This document shows positions 35,337 through 45,553 of a stretch of 64,000 nt of DNA, piece by piece. The notes under the pieces are model-generated. The model saw only the letters and a list, made by a program, of their open reading frames with translations. It was not told the origin of the DNA and did not search any database. The DNA comes from Pseudomonas palmensis (lineage in GTDB: Bacteria > Pseudomonadota > Gammaproteobacteria > Pseudomonadales > Pseudomonadaceae): NCBI RefSeq assembly GCF_017848315.1, contig NZ_JAFKEC010000007.1:1-64000 (forward strand), in the 5' to 3' direction. Each line of letters opens with the position of its first letter. Position 1 is the stretch's first letter. A program made the translations under genes and the position numbers.

Positions 35337-36817
35337 AGGGATTCCTCGCCGTCTTGTTCGGTGGTGTCCTGCAGGGCCTGCATGGCCTGGGCGCCGGGGC
35401 CCTGACCCATGGCGCCACGGGCCTGGCGCTCCTGTTGCAACAGGCGCTGGGCCTGGGCCTTCTGCGGGGCGGATAGCTGCTGGTCGAGCTCGCCGGCCAT
35501 TGCCGTCGATTGCTCGCTGGGGTTGGCCTGCACCAGTTGCGCGAACACCCAGGCGTTGACCAGGTCCTGGCGAATGCCGCGACCTTCGCTGAACAGCTGG
35601 GCCAGCGCGTAGTCGGCGCTGAGCTGGCCGCCACGGGCGGCGCGCAGCAGGTGATCGACGGCTTTCTGCGGTTCGACCTGGCCCAGATAGCCACGGCGGT
35701 AGAGCTGGCCGAGGTAGTAGTGGGCGCTGATTTCGCCGGCATCGGCGGCGGACTGCAGGTGCGTCTCGGCTTTTTTCGCGTCGGCCGGCACGGCCTTGCC
35801 TTCGTAGTAGAGGCGGCCCAGCAGCAGCTCGGCGCGCGGTTGTGCGGCCTCGCGGCCCTTGTCGATGTAGGCCAGCAACTGGTCGCTGTCGCCCAGCTCG
35901 GGGAAGCTGTAGAGCAGTTGCGCCAGGCTGACCCAGGACGCGGGGTTGCTCGGTGCGACCTGTTCGAGCAGGGCCTGGGCGGTTTTCTCGTCGGTCTGGC
36001 CCAGGCTGGGGTCGGCCAGTACGCGGGCCACGCTGTCGACCCGGCTGGCCGGTACCGCACCGCGGGCATAGGCGGCCTTGAGCTGGTCGATCAGCGCGGC
36101 CTGTTGTTCGGGCTGGGCACGCTTCTGGTACACGCTGGCCAGTTCCACATAGCAGATGTCGGTGCTGGCCAGTGCGGCCTTGCAGATACGTTCCACCTCG
36201 TCCAGGTGCTGGTCGTAGGTGTTGTGGGTACGGTACAGCAGCACCTGGGCCAGGCCCGCCCCGGGGTAGCCGGCGGCGCGCCATTGGTCGATCTGCTGCT
36301 GGGCATCGAGGTCGGGGAAACTCTGCGGGTATTGCAGGTAGAGCATGGCCAGCGGGATCAGGGTGTTGCTTTCGCCGGCGGCGAAGGCCTGCTTGAGCAG
36401 GCCCTGGGCCTCGTGGCGCTCGGCCTCGCTGCTGTCGGGCTTGGCCACCAGCAGACGGCCGAGGCGGGCCTGGGCGCGGGGCGAGGTGCGGGCGGCGGCG
36501 CGGTAGGTGGCCTCGGCCTGCCTGAGCTTGGCCGGGTCACCGGTTTCGACCTGGATATCGGCCAGGCCTACCTGGGCCTCGCTGTAGCCCAGGTCGGCGA
36601 GTTGCTGGTAGTTGCGCTCGGCCAGGGCGGTGTCGCCGCGCTTGAGGGCTTCGTTGGCCAGGCGCTGGTCGGGCAGGCCGGCGCAACCGGCCAGGCTGAC
36701 GGCCAGGGCCAGTGCACCCATCGGTAGGAGCCGGCCTTGCCGGCGAAGGGGGCTGCACGATTCGCCGGCAAGGCCGGCTCCTACAGGGATCGCGGTGTGT
36801 TGGGTAGTCACCGGCAT
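35333..36817 (-). CDS. algK: Alginate biosynthesis TPR lipoprotein AlgK (5' end altered by a REP pair)
   Basis: 494 residues from the ATG at 36817. The lipobox is LAGC, residues 48-51, followed by Sel1/TPR repeats ([20 protein letters not shown] onward) to the end; AlgK is the periplasmic scaffold that places AlgE and binds AlgX. A perfect 24-bp inverted REP pair (36724-36784) is translated as residues about 12-31, so the lipoprotein signal has an unusual long n-region containing [10 protein letters not shown] before the hydrophobic [13 protein letters not shown]. The ATG has GAGG only 2 bases away; GTG at 36811 or 36835 and ATG at 36721 are alternatives, the last without a ribosome site. Confidence 0.85.
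   Translation of the reverse strand: MPVTTQHTAIPVGAGLAGESCSPLRRQGRLLPMGALALAVSLAGCAGLPDQRLANEALKRGDTALAERNYQQLADLGYSEAQVGLADIQVETGDPAKLRQAEATYRAAARTSPRAQARLGRLLVAKPDSSEAERHEAQGLLKQAFAAGESNTLIPLAMLYLQYPQSFPDLDAQQQIDQWRAAGYPGAGLAQVLLYRTHNTYDQHLDEVERICKAALASTDICYVELASVYQKRAQPEQQAALIDQLKAAYARGAVPASRVDSVARVLADPSLGQTDEKTAQALLEQVAPSNPASWVSLAQLLYSFPELGDSDQLLAYIDKGREAAQPRAELLLGRLYYEGKAVPADAKKAETHLQSAADAGEISAHYYLGQLYRRGYLGQVEPQKAVDHLLRAARGGQLSADYALAQLFSEGRGIRQDLVNAWVFAQLVQANPSEQSTAMAGELDQQLSAPQKAQAQRLLQQERQARGAMGQGPGAQAMQALQDTTEQDGEESL
36724..36784. repeat. REP pair (GCCGGC family) inside algK coding sequence
   Basis: Arms 36724-36747 and 36761-36784 are perfect 24-bp inverted repeats (core GCCGGCCTTGCCGGC) with a 13-base spacer. 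In most genomes REPINs are extragenic; here the element is in frame within the 5' part of algK. The arm matches copies at 411, 57118 and 61785 in this window. Confidence 0.9.
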
Positions 36818-36824
36818 GTCCTCT

Positions 36825-37991
36825 TCAAAGCCCACGGGCCACGGCCTTGTCGATCAGCCAGTCCATCGACGGGCCCCGGTCGCTGTTGACCGACACCGGG
36901 CGCCCGGCCAGCTCGCTGGGCATCGGCGCATCCGGCTTGATCTGCACGCGAATGTCCGAAGACAGGTCGTCGCTGTTCTGGCTGGTGCTGCTGACGATGC
37001 GACCCTGGCGCACGTCGTCTTCGCCGGCCACCTGGAAGTTGACGCGGGTGCCGGGTTGCACTTCGTCGAACTGGCGGTAGCTGAAACGGGCCTCGATGAT
37101 CGGGTTGGTGGTGCGCGGGATCAGCTGGAAGATCACTGCGCCCTTGCTCGCGTATTGCCCGTCATCAACCAGTTGCCTGGCCACCACGCAGTCGCACGGG
37201 CTGGTGAGGGTGCCGCTGAGCTGCTTGCCGAACAGTTCCTCGACCCGCGCCGGCTCCAGTTGCTGGTCGTCCAGGTGGCCCTTGAGCAGGTCGAGCATGC
37301 TGGTGTTGAACGAGGCCAGCGGCGCGCCCTTGACCACCGGGCCGTCCGCCTTCACCAGGCTCTGCACGGTGCCGTCGCGCGGCATGGTGACGTTGGTGGT
37401 GGGGACGCTGACCACCCCGGCTTCGGCATGGCTGACGAAGTACAGGCCGTACACCGACTTGGCGATGAAGCCGAACGCGGCCACGCCGACCACGAACACG
37501 CCGAGGCTGAAGGTGACCGCACGCAGGCGGCCGAAGGCGCTCAGGCCGCCGCCGGTGTCCTTCTGCTTGCGCGCCTTGGTGAAGTTGTCGCGTTGCAGGG
37601 TGCTGAGCACGTCGCCGATGCTGATCAGCTCGCCCGACAGGTGCGAGGTGATGATGTGGCGCAGGGTGGCGATGTCGCGCTGTTCCAGGTTCTGGAACTG
37701 CACGCCGGTACGACCGTCGGCGACGTTGTGCGAGCGCACCTGGAACTCGATGTCGATGGCCAGGCCCAGGTTGTCGACCACGAACTGCAGGCGGCCGCGC
37801 ACCACTTCGCCGACCTTCAGCGGGTGGCGGGTGTAGAAGCTCAGGCCACCGGCCGAGAGGTCCTCGACCTTGACTTCGAGGGTCTCGCGGTTGGCCCCCA
37901 GGTAGCGCAGCTTGGCGGGGATCTTTACCCGGGCGTGCTGACGCTGGGCTTCGGACTCATGCACGACATTGGCATTCACGGCGGTATTCAT
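36825..37991 (-). CDS. alg44: Alginate co-polymerase, c-di-GMP receptor Alg44
   Basis: 388 residues. An N-terminal cytoplasmic PilZ domain has the c-di-GMP motifs R17-x3-R21 (RQHAR) and D44-x-S46 (DLSAGG) at exactly the positions known for Alg44. One transmembrane helix follows (about 160-185), then a periplasmic HlyD-like domain. It activates Alg8 when c-di-GMP is bound. It ends 7 bp before the chosen algK start. Confidence 0.96.
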   Translation of the reverse strand: MNTAVNANVVHESEAQRQHARVKIPAKLRYLGANRETLEVKVEDLSAGGLSFYTRHPLKVGEVVRGRLQFVVDNLGLAIDIEFQVRSHNVADGRTGVQFQNLEQRDIATLRHIITSHLSGELISIGDVLSTLQRDNFTKARKQKDTGGGLSAFGRLRAVTFSLGVFVVGVAAFGFIAKSVYGLYFVSHAEAGVVSVPTTNVTMPRDGTVQSLVKADGPVVKGAPLASFNTSMLDLLKGHLDDQQLEPARVEELFGKQLSGTLTSPCDCVVARQLVDDGQYASKGAVIFQLIPRTTNPIIEARFSYRQFDEVQPGTRVNFQVAGEDDVRQGRIVSSTSQNSDDLSSDIRVQIKPDAPMPSELAGRPVSVNSDRGPSMDWLIDKAVARGL

Positions 37992-38027
37992 GGCGATATG
38001 TTCCTGTTTATTCCGTAGGGCGGCGGC

Positions 38028-39509
38028 TCACACGACCATGAACAGCACAGCGACGAAGATGCTGGCTGCCGAGAAGGTCATGGTCCGCGAAGACCAGGTG
38101 TTGAACCATTGTTGAAAGCTCGCGAGGTCGCGTTTGAGCGCAGTGGGCTGGCGGGTCCAGGACTGCTTGTCGAGGCGGAAGAACACGTAGATCTTCATGA
38201 TTGCGCCGACGATCTGGTTGTAATAGAGAATCAGCGGGTAGGCCGGGCCGATGGCATGCCCCGAGCACATCAGCATCAGGGTCAGGATCAGGCGGGTGAT
38301 GCCGATCCACAGCAGGTACACCAGCAGGAAGGCAGGGCCGAACTTGAGGCTGGCGATCAGCGCCACGGTGAGCCCGAGCAGGCTGGTCCACATCGACACG
38401 CGCTGGTCGAACAGCACCACGCTGGTGAACAGGCCGAGGCGGCGAACGCCCAGGCCCAGGGCGCGGGAGTTCTGGCGCAGGTTGTTGCCGTACCAGCGGT
38501 ACATGAGCTTGCGGCTGGCCTTGATGAAGCTCTTTTCCGGCGGGTGCTCGACCGTGTTGATCGCCGCATCCGGCACGTAGAACGTGTCGTAGCCCAGGCG
38601 CATGAGGCTGAACCAGCTGGACTTGTCGTCGCCGGTGAGGAACTTGAAGCGGCCCAGGCGCCAGTGCTGCAGCGAGTCGTTCTCGACGTCCTTGATGAAC
38701 TCGGGGTTGGTCACCACGGCGGCGCGGAACACCGACATGCGCCCGGTCATGGTCAGCACGCGCTTGGACAGGGCCATCGAGCACATGTTGATGTGGCGCT
38801 GGGCAAAGCGCAGCTTGTGCCACTCGCTCATGATGTAGCCGCCGCGCACTTCGCAGAATTCGTTGGTGGTCAGGCCACCGACATTCGGGTAGAGCTTGAA
38901 CCAGGGCACGGTCTTGGCCACCACGCCTTCGCCGAGCACGGTGTCGCCGTCGATCACCGCGACCACCGCGTTCTCGTCGGGCAGGTGGCGCGAGATGGCG
39001 CGAAAGCCGTAGGCCAGGCCGTCACGCTTGCCGGTGCCGGCGATGCGCACGAAGTCCAGGGCCACGCGGTCGGGCGGGTTGAACTTGGCCCACAGGCTTT
39101 TCACCAGCAGTTCGTCGCTCATTTCCACCAGTGAGCAGACCACGGTGGTGGGGTAGCCGCAGTCGATTGCCTCGCGGATCACCGAGCTGTACACCTGCGC
39201 GGTGGTCAGGGCGTCGATGCGAAAGCTGGTGACCATCAGGTACACGTGCGACGGGTCGGCCGCGCTGCCCAGTTTGCGCACCTTGCGTCGCAGCATCGGG
39301 TAGACGATGTAGAGGAACAGCATGCCCCGCACGAAGTGCGTGGCACCCATGGAATAACGCCAGATTCCGACAGCGCCGATGAGGAAGATGAAGTCCTTGG
39401 AGTCGGGGTCGAAAACGGTCTTGGGCAAGGCCAGGGCGATCAGCATGAGCAGGCTCACGTAGAACAGCCATCCGGCGACCTGTAGCAGGCCGTGCTTGAG
39501 CCTTTGCAT
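38028..39509 (-). CDS. alg8: Alginate polymerase Alg8 (GT2 glycosyltransferase)
   Basis: 493 residues from [10 protein letters not shown]; an in-frame ATG at 39518 has no ribosome site. Hydrophobic helices flank a cytoplasmic GT2 domain with VIDGDT (metal/UDP-sugar Asp), ENDS in the TED position and QHWRLGR in the QxxRW position. It polymerises GDP-mannuronate and passes the chain to the periplasm. It is 36 bp upstream of alg44. Confidence 0.96.
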   Translation of the reverse strand: MQRLKHGLLQVAGWLFYVSLLMLIALALPKTVFDPDSKDFIFLIGAVGIWRYSMGATHFVRGMLFLYIVYPMLRRKVRKLGSAADPSHVYLMVTSFRIDALTTAQVYSSVIREAIDCGYPTTVVCSLVEMSDELLVKSLWAKFNPPDRVALDFVRIAGTGKRDGLAYGFRAISRHLPDENAVVAVIDGDTVLGEGVVAKTVPWFKLYPNVGGLTTNEFCEVRGGYIMSEWHKLRFAQRHINMCSMALSKRVLTMTGRMSVFRAAVVTNPEFIKDVENDSLQHWRLGRFKFLTGDDKSSWFSLMRLGYDTFYVPDAAINTVEHPPEKSFIKASRKLMYRWYGNNLRQNSRALGLGVRRLGLFTSVVLFDQRVSMWTSLLGLTVALIASLKFGPAFLLVYLLWIGITRLILTLMLMCSGHAIGPAYPLILYYNQIVGAIMKIYVFFRLDKQSWTRQPTALKRDLASFQQWFNTWSSRTMTFSAASIFVAVLFMVV

Positions 39510-39580
39510 GGTGTGCATCCGTAGCGAATGAATGGGAAGGAACTGCACGGGGCTGGGGCGACCCCGTGCAGTGGCTGCTG

Positions 39581-40897
39581 TTACCAGCAGATGCCTTCGG
39601 TGCGGCTGGTGGGGCAGGTCGGCTTGCCCATGAAGCCGACCAGGTCGATGACCTGCTTGCCGGCCGGGGCCTGTTGCGCCAGCGCACGGAACTTCTCGTC
39701 GCGGTTACCCAGCACGATCACGTCGGCGTGGTTGATCACCTGCTCGAAGTCGGCGTTGAGCAGGGACGAGACGTGGGGGATCTTCGACTCGATGTAGTCC
39801 TTGTTGGCGCCGTGCACGCGGGCGTACTCGACGTTGCTGTCGTAGATGTTGAGCTCGTAGCCCTTGCCGATCAGGCGTTCGGCCAGTTCCACCAGCGGGC
39901 TCTCGCGCAGGTCGTCGGTGCCGGCCTTGAAGCTCAGGCCCAGCAGGGCAACCTTGCGCTTGTCGTGGCTTTCGATGATGTCGAAGGCGTTCTGCACCTG
40001 GGACTCGTTGCTGGTCATCAGCGAGTTGAGCAGCGGCGCCTTCACGTCCAGGCTGCCGGCGCGGTAGGTGAGGGCGCGCACGTCCTTGGGCAGGCACGAG
40101 CCGCCGAAGGCGAAGCCTGGGCGCATGTAGTACTGCGACAGGTTCAGGGCCTTGTCCTGGCACACCACTTCCATCACTTCGCGGCCATCGACGCCGCAGG
40201 CCTTGGCGATGTTGCCGATCTCGTTGGCGAAGGTGACCTTGGTGGCGTGCCACACGTTGCAGGTGTACTTGATCATCTCGGCCACTTCGATGTCCTTGCG
40301 GATGATCGGGGCGTCGAGCTCTTCGTAGAGGGCCTGCAGCACGTCGCCGCTGGCGCGGTCGAGTTCGCCGATGACAGTCATCGGCGGCTGGTCGTAGTCC
40401 TTGATCGCGGTGCTTTCGCGCAGGAACTCGGGGTTGACCGCCACGCCGAAGTCGACGCCGGCCTTCTTGCCCGAGCAGTCTTCGAGAATCGGGATCACCA
40501 CGTTCTTGACGGTGCCCGGCAGTACGGTGCTGCGCACCACGATGGTGTGGCGGCTGCTCTTGTCGCGCAGTACCAGACCGATTTCGCGGCACACCGACTC
40601 GATGTATTCCAGGCCCAGGTCACCGTTCTTCTTGCTCGGCGTACCGACGCAGATCATCGACACGTCGCTGTCGCGAATGGCCTGGGCAAAATCGGTGGTG
40701 CCCCGCAGGCGCTGGTTGGCAATGCCTTGCTGCAACAGGGCTTCGAGGCCCGGTTCCACGATGGGGGATTTGCCCTGGTTGATCAGGTCGATCTTGGTCG
40801 CCGATACATCCACGCCGATCACTTCATGGCCCCGGGCGGACAGGCAGCCCGCACAGACCGCACCTACATAACCCAAACCAAAGATGCTGATACGCAT
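39581..40897 (-). CDS. algD: GDP-mannose 6-dehydrogenase
   Basis: 438 residues from [20 protein letters not shown], whose GLGYVG is the NAD loop. The catalytic Cys is in FGGSCLPKD, near residue 268. It carries out the committed four-electron oxidation of GDP-mannose to GDP-mannuronate. GAGGTG 6 bases upstream favours this ATG over one 3 codons earlier. It is the first gene of the operon; the promoter region is upstream, 40898-41060. Confidence 0.97.
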   Translation of the reverse strand: MRISIFGLGYVGAVCAGCLSARGHEVIGVDVSATKIDLINQGKSPIVEPGLEALLQQGIANQRLRGTTDFAQAIRDSDVSMICVGTPSKKNGDLGLEYIESVCREIGLVLRDKSSRHTIVVRSTVLPGTVKNVVIPILEDCSGKKAGVDFGVAVNPEFLRESTAIKDYDQPPMTVIGELDRASGDVLQALYEELDAPIIRKDIEVAEMIKYTCNVWHATKVTFANEIGNIAKACGVDGREVMEVVCQDKALNLSQYYMRPGFAFGGSCLPKDVRALTYRAGSLDVKAPLLNSLMTSNESQVQNAFDIIESHDKRKVALLGLSFKAGTDDLRESPLVELAERLIGKGYELNIYDSNVEYARVHGANKDYIESKIPHVSSLLNADFEQVINHADVIVLGNRDEKFRALAQQAPAGKQVIDLVGFMGKPTCPTSRTEGICW

Positions 40898-41030
40898 CGC
40901 ATTCACCTCATGTGTTTATCATGTCGGCGCACAACTAAGCGCCAGACCGGGTTGGTTGACCAGCAAATTCAGGGTGCACGGAAGTATCACGGTTAAACCG
41001 CTAACTGCCGGCAGGCAAATTAAATTGGAG

Positions 41031-41057
41031 TGCGAAAAATAAACGGCACTCAAGTTG
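41031..41057 (-). promoter_or_regulatory. Candidate AlgU (sigmaE-type) promoter of algD
   Basis: Reading the minus strand, CAACTT (41057-41052) is followed after 16 bases by TCGCA (41035-41031). The AlgU consensus is GAACTT-N16/17-TCtgA, so the -35 has five of six matches and the -10 keeps the TC and final A. It is 134 bases from the algD ATG. A different promoter within the gap is possible. Confidence 0.35.
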
Positions 41058-41061
41058 GCGA

Positions 41062-41352
41062 CTAATGGCCATTTACATTAGGGGGTGAGCCCTGGACGGT
41101 ATCCGTCTTTATTGCAGTACCCACTGCGCGTACTGCTGTGCTTGTTATTTCAAGTGGATTAAATCCTTTGAAATCAACCACTAGGACGATTTTTAAGGGT
41201 GCTCTCTCCTGGCTTGGACGCGTAATCTTGTCGAACAATTGCGCGGACAAAAAAGTGCTTTCAAAACTTCCTGATACTGTCCATTTGTCATGTACGTCAT
41301 CTCTCACATACGTCACGAGATAATCCGTACCGGTGGTATGAGCGAGCCTCAA
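41062..41352 (-). CDS. Possible small hypothetical protein upstream of algD
   Basis: A 96-residue frame with TTG as the nominal start (41352); the same frame is open 17 codons further to a TGA near 41404. The sequence (TDYLVTYVRDDVHDKWTVSG, later LKIVLVVDFKGFNPLEI) alternates hydrophobic and polar residues like a beta-rich domain, but no start codon has a clear ribosome site and I recognise no family. Base composition is unlike its neighbours. It could be a decayed gene or chance. Confidence 0.3.
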   Translation of the reverse strand: MRLAHTTGTDYLVTYVRDDVHDKWTVSGSFESTFLSAQLFDKITRPSQERAPLKIVLVVDFKGFNPLEITSTAVRAVGTAIKTDTVQGSPPNVNGH

Positions 41353-41693
41353 GGGGATAAGTTCCAGGCTCGCCCGAGTCGCCGTGAAGGATTTTTTAAT
41401 ATTTCAACAGTTGACGATACTTTCACTTTGATAGCACACGGCAGTTTCGTCCCGTGTCTGTAGGGCAAACTTGGAGGGGGATGTTTTTATGCCAGCATGA
41501 AAAAAAATTTCAGGATATTTCGTCAGAAAACTACGAACGGTCTTATGACGTTTGGCGATATGGCTAGAGGGGGTGGTTTTTTGGCGCCACGGGATTGGCG
41601 CCTGGCGGGCTGTGAGGACGCCATCGCGAGTCAACCCCGCGCCCGCAAGGATTCAGGTGATCCCGGGGGGAGCGGGGGGACCCGCGATGCTTT

Positions 41694-42473
41694 CTACTCG
41701 GCCGGGTGGTCGCGCAGGAACACCAGGTTGTCCGGTTTGGACTGCTCGGCACTGTAGTAGTAGCCCTGCACGTCGAACTGCTTGAGCCGCTCGGGGTCGT
41801 CGATGCGCTCCTGGGTCACGAACCGGGTCATCATGCCCCGCGCTTTCTTGGCATAGAAGCTGATGATCTTGTACTGGCCATTCTTGAAGTCGCGAAACTC
41901 GGTGTTGATCACCCGCGCCTTCAACGCGCTGCGCTTGACCGCCGAGAAGTACTCGTTGCTGGCCAGGTTCAGCAGCAGGTCGTCGCCTTGTTCGGCCAGC
42001 GCCTGGTTCAGCCACTCGCTGATGCGCGAGCCCCAGAAGGCGTAGAGGTCCTTGCCGCGGGCGTTGGCCAGCTTGGTGCCCATCTCCAGCCGGTAGGGCT
42101 GCATCAGGTCCAGCGGACGCAGCAGGCCGTACAGCCCCGACAGCATGCGCAGGTGCTGCTGGGCATAGGTGAAGTCGTCTTCGCTCAGGCTCTGTGCATC
42201 CAGGCCGGTGTACACGTCGCCCTTGAACGCCAGCAGCGCCTGCTTGGCGTTGGCCGGGGTGAAGTTCGGGGTCCAGCTGCCGAAGCGCGCGGCATTGAGG
42301 CCGGCCAGCTTGTCCGAGAGGTGCATCAGGTCGCTGATCTGCTGCGGCGAAAGTTCGCGCAGTTGCAGGATCAGTTCCTGGGAGTCGTCCAGGTATTGCG
42401 GCAGGGTGTGCCGCTGGGTAACGGGCGGGGTGTCGTAATCGAGGGTCTTGGCGGGTGAGATCACCGTCAGCAT
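41694..42473 (-). CDS. yaaA: Peroxide stress protein YaaA (UPF0246)
   Basis: 259 residues, the normal length. The family signature [17 protein letters not shown] opens the protein and [10 protein letters not shown] and [13 protein letters not shown] follow. YaaA is a DNA-binding protein that limits Fenton damage by lowering free iron during peroxide stress in E. coli. It is divergent from the deacetylase-like gene at 42591. Confidence 0.93.
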   Translation of the reverse strand: MLTVISPAKTLDYDTPPVTQRHTLPQYLDDSQELILQLRELSPQQISDLMHLSDKLAGLNAARFGSWTPNFTPANAKQALLAFKGDVYTGLDAQSLSEDDFTYAQQHLRMLSGLYGLLRPLDLMQPYRLEMGTKLANARGKDLYAFWGSRISEWLNQALAEQGDDLLLNLASNEYFSAVKRSALKARVINTEFRDFKNGQYKIISFYAKKARGMMTRFVTQERIDDPERLKQFDVQGYYYSAEQSKPDNLVFLRDHPAE

Positions 42474-42590
42474 GAGGTCGGCTCCTTGAATCGTGGCGTC
42501 GATTCTACGGGCGGGGGGCGCCGATCTCCAACTATCGCGCCAATAGCCAAGACCCTGGCGGCGCTTGGCGCTATAGTGCGCGGCGAGAAA

Positions 42591-43724
42591 ATGGAGAGTG
42601 TGATCGTGCGCATAGCCCTTCTTTTACTGGCCGGCCTGCTGAGCACGCTGGTGCACGCTGCCCCGATCGAGCTGGCCCGGTTCGACCGCAGCGTGTGGCC
42701 CGAACAACTCGACAGCCCGGCCCTGTTCGATGTGGCCTCGCGTGCCGAAATCCTCAGCTTTGCCCGCGTGCTGTATGACAGCGAGGCCCTGAGCGAGGCG
42801 CAGCTGGCCGAGCGCCTGAACCTTCGCCAGGTCAACCTGGTGACGCTGAATGCCTTGCGTCAGCGCCTGTGGCAGCGGCTGTGGCGCAACTATGACCTGG
42901 CCCAGCAGAGCTGCGAGCAGGACGCCTCGTTCTGCTACGCCATCGACAGCCTGCCGGACCTGCGCCAGCAGGCGGGCAAGTTCAGTGTTGCAGACGATTC
43001 GTTCTACGCCGGTTGGGCGCAGCCAAGCCGGCGTTTTCACGAGTACTACCTGAACGAGCAATTGCGCAAGGCGGCGCTGTTTACCCAGACCTCCAGCGAG
43101 GTGGAGCGGTTTTCCGACCAGGAGCGCGATGGCCAGGCACTCAACGACCGGCTGTTCGTGCTCAGCTTCGATGGCGGCCCGGGGCCGGCTACCGAGGCGC
43201 TGACCGACTACCTGCGCCGGCAGAAGCTTGGCGGGCTGTTCTTCGTGGTGGGCAAGAACCTGCAGGCGCGCCGCGACCAGACCTCGGCCGCGGCGCTGCA
43301 GCAACTGTATGCCGGGCAGTGCGTGGGGTTGCAGGGCTGGCAGTACAGCTCGCATGCGCAGTGGACCGGCTGGCAGGACTCGGTGGTCTCCAGCCGGGCA
43401 TTGGTACAGAGCAGCCTGCCCGAGGCATTCGTGCCGCTGTTTCGCCCGCCCTACGGGCAGCGCCGCGCCGACAGTGCAGCGTTTTTTGCCGGCCAGCAGC
43501 TGCAGGTGATGTTGTGGGATATCGACGCCCAGGACCAGGCCGGGTTGAATGCCGAGCAGTCGGCGCAGCGGGTGCTGAGCCTGATGCTGCTGTGGCGCCG
43601 CGGGGTGATCCAGTTTCATGACGGCCAGCCCAGGGCCCAGGCGGCGATCGACTGGCTGCTGCAGCACACGGCCCAGAGCGGGATTGGCTGGGGCAACTGC
43701 CGGGAATTCGCCGAAACCCCGTAA
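42591..43724 (+). CDS. Polysaccharide-deacetylase (NodB fold) family protein with altered metal ligands
   Basis: 377 residues from [12 protein letters not shown], with a signal peptide (cleavage near VHA-AP) and hence periplasmic. A helical N-terminal part (about 25-185) precedes a NodB-like domain: SFDGGPG at 192-198, RPPYG at 285-289, LWDID near 309 and FHDG near 342. Canonical NodB proteins have TFDDGP and NHTxSH; here the second Asp is Gly195 and the first His is Gln251 (GWQYSSH), so two of three metal ligands are missing. It may be catalytically inactive or non-metal. Alternative starts are GTG at 42600 or 42606. Note its position beside the alginate operon. Confidence 0.8.
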   Translation: MESVIVRIALLLLAGLLSTLVHAAPIELARFDRSVWPEQLDSPALFDVASRAEILSFARVLYDSEALSEAQLAERLNLRQVNLVTLNALRQRLWQRLWRNYDLAQQSCEQDASFCYAIDSLPDLRQQAGKFSVADDSFYAGWAQPSRRFHEYYLNEQLRKAALFTQTSSEVERFSDQERDGQALNDRLFVLSFDGGPGPATEALTDYLRRQKLGGLFFVVGKNLQARRDQTSAAALQQLYAGQCVGLQGWQYSSHAQWTGWQDSVVSSRALVQSSLPEAFVPLFRPPYGQRRADSAAFFAGQQLQVMLWDIDAQDQAGLNAEQSAQRVLSLMLLWRRGVIQFHDGQPRAQAAIDWLLQHTAQSGIGWGNCREFAETP

Positions 43725-44061
43725 TCGCTTGGCGCGGCGACACCCGGCGGAAAAAATCGCCAGGCGTTCATCGGGGTTTGATCATTAACTGTAGTGGTGC
43801 TTGCGGCTCACGCCAAGGGCTTGACCGCACAACGAAAAATAAACTTCAAAAAAACGTAAAAACGCTTTTTATCGTCACGGGTTTTGCGGTATCAAGAAGT
43901 CAGACCGCCGAACCCTGCAGCACAGGTGGCGTACTAATGGCCCCTCCTTTGTTCGCAGCTTCCCTACCGTAACGACGCGGCCAGGGGGAGACCGGCGGTC
44001 ACTTCGCGGCGCAGCACCGCCCAGGTATTGCGTCGTCTGGCCCCTACAAAGGTGACCGAGT
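43725..44061. other. Intergenic region before phoH
   Basis: 337 bp with no convincing gene. The central part (about 43780-43880) is AT-rich with A-runs and likely contains the phoH-family promoter; the rest returns to high GC. I see no clear operator or RNA structure. Confidence 0.4.
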
Positions 44062-45456
44062 ATGGATGATCAAGGACGTAACGTTTCTTCCAACCAGCCA
44101 ATCCTTTACGTGCTCGATACCAATGTTCTGATTCACGATCCGAACGCCTTGCTGAATTTCGAGGAACACCACGTCGCGCTGCCGATGACCGTGCTCGAGG
44201 AGCTCGACAAACTCAAGACCGGCAAACACACGATCGCCGCCGAATGCCGCCAGGCCATTCGTCTGATCGACCAGACCCTGGGCGATGCCACGCCCGAGGA
44301 TGTCGAGCAGGGCGTACCGATCCAGCGCGGCAAGAGCGGCCCCAAGGGCTTCCTGTCGATCCTGATGACCCCACGCGCCGAACCCAACCGGCTGCTGCCA
44401 GAACACCTCAACGACAACATCATCATCAACCAGTTGCTCGAGCTGCGTAGCCGGCGCAAGGAACTGGACGTGGTGCTGGTGACCAAAGACATCAACATGC
44501 GCCTCAAGGCCCGCGCCTGCGGTATCGCCGCCGAGGACTACAGTACCGATCAGCTGGTCGACGACGTTTCGTTGCTGCCCAAGGGCTACCATTCGGTCAG
44601 CGGCTCGTTCTGGGACCGCGTCAACAAGGTCGAGACCCGCCAGGAGCGCGGGCGCACCTGGCACCGCGTGCAGCTGGCCGACAACCTGCCGGCGGTTCAC
44701 ATCAACGAGTTCATCATCGACGAGCAGGGCTTCGTCGGCTGGGTCAAGGGCATCCGTGACAGCGAGTTGCTGCTGCTCGACCTGCATCAGGAGCCACTGC
44801 TGCACCAGGAAGCCTGGGGCCTGAAACCGCGTGACATCCATCAGGGCCTGGCGCTGTTCGCCCTGCTCGACCCCGACATCCACCTGGTCAACCTCACCGG
44901 TGCCGCAGGTTCGGGCAAGACCATCCTGGCACTGGCCGCAGCCATCGAGCAGACGATGGTCAGCAAGCGCTATCGGCGCATCATCGCCACCCGCAGCGTG
45001 CAGGGGCTGGACCAGGAAATCGGCTTCCTGCCGGGCACCGAAGCGGAAAAAATGGAGCCCTGGCTGGGGGCGATCACCGACAACCTCGAAGCCTTGCACA
45101 TGGACGACGAAAACACCCATGGCAGCGTCGAGTACATCCTCGAGCGCGTGCCGTTGCAGTTCAAGTCGCTCAACTACATTCGCGGTCGCAGCTTCCAGCA
45201 GAGCCTGATCCTGATCGACGAATGCCAGAACCTCACCCCGCACCAGATGAAGACCATCATCACCCGTGCCGGGGCCGGGTCCAAGGTGATCTGCCTGGGC
45301 AACCTGGCGCAGATCGACACCCCTTACCTGTCCGCCACCAGCTCGGGCCTGACCTACCTGACCGAGCGCTTCAAGGACTTCCCCAACGGCGTGCACATCA
45401 CCCTGCAGGGCGTGCCGCGTTCGGTCCTGGCCGAATACGCCGAATCCCACCTGTAA
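44062..45456 (+). CDS. PhoH-family ATPase with N-terminal PIN domain
   Basis: 464 residues. The PIN nuclease domain (residues about 14-150) begins LYVLDTNVLIHDP with its acidic residues; the C-terminal PhoH domain has Walker A GAAGSGKT near 278 and Walker B LILIDECQN near 385. PIN-PhoH (YlaK/PhoH2-type) proteins couple ATP hydrolysis with RNA cleavage or unwinding. A strong terminator follows. Confidence 0.9.
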   Translation: MDDQGRNVSSNQPILYVLDTNVLIHDPNALLNFEEHHVALPMTVLEELDKLKTGKHTIAAECRQAIRLIDQTLGDATPEDVEQGVPIQRGKSGPKGFLSILMTPRAEPNRLLPEHLNDNIIINQLLELRSRRKELDVVLVTKDINMRLKARACGIAAEDYSTDQLVDDVSLLPKGYHSVSGSFWDRVNKVETRQERGRTWHRVQLADNLPAVHINEFIIDEQGFVGWVKGIRDSELLLLDLHQEPLLHQEAWGLKPRDIHQGLALFALLDPDIHLVNLTGAAGSGKTILALAAAIEQTMVSKRYRRIIATRSVQGLDQEIGFLPGTEAEKMEPWLGAITDNLEALHMDDENTHGSVEYILERVPLQFKSLNYIRGRSFQQSLILIDECQNLTPHQMKTIITRAGAGSKVICLGNLAQIDTPYLSATSSGLTYLTERFKDFPNGVHITLQGVPRSVLAEYAESHL

Positions 45457-45465
45457 CCCCTGCCA

Positions 45466-45494
45466 CCGGGCGGCCTTGCGCCGCCCGGTTTTTT
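45466..45494 (+). terminator. Rho-independent terminator after the PhoH gene
   Basis: ACCGGGCGGC at 45466-45475 pairs with GCCGCCCGGT (45480-45489), loop CTTG, followed by a run of T. It ends the PhoH transcript before moaC. Confidence 0.9.
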
Positions 45495-45553
45495 CCGCTG
45501 CCTAATGTTGACCCCTGGGTTTACAATCGGTGCTCCTGATCAGGAGTAACCCT

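Larger units (their letters stand above)
40898..41693. other. AT-richer gap upstream of algD
   Basis: About 800 bp separate algD from yaaA, with clearly lower GC than the flanks. The left part is the algD leader (about 130 bases from the candidate promoter to the ATG). The middle holds a small minus-strand frame (41062-41352, listed separately). The right part has a degenerate REP-like stretch near 41620-41660. Long regulatory upstream regions are usual for algD. Confidence 0.6.

Noticed and set aside
32253..35405. 1050-codon plus-strand frame opposite algG and algE
   Set aside because: Antisense shadow over two recognised genes; it lacks any domain and is Val/Ala/Gly/His-rich.
35336..36284. 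Very long algE frame extending across algK
   Set aside because: Another frame of the same strand as algK; the algE start at 35336 with signal peptide and 4-base overlap is convincing.
41404..41634. 76-codon minus-strand frame upstream of the possible small gene
   Set aside because: No clear ribosome site or domain, and the composition is not that of a Pseudomonas gene.
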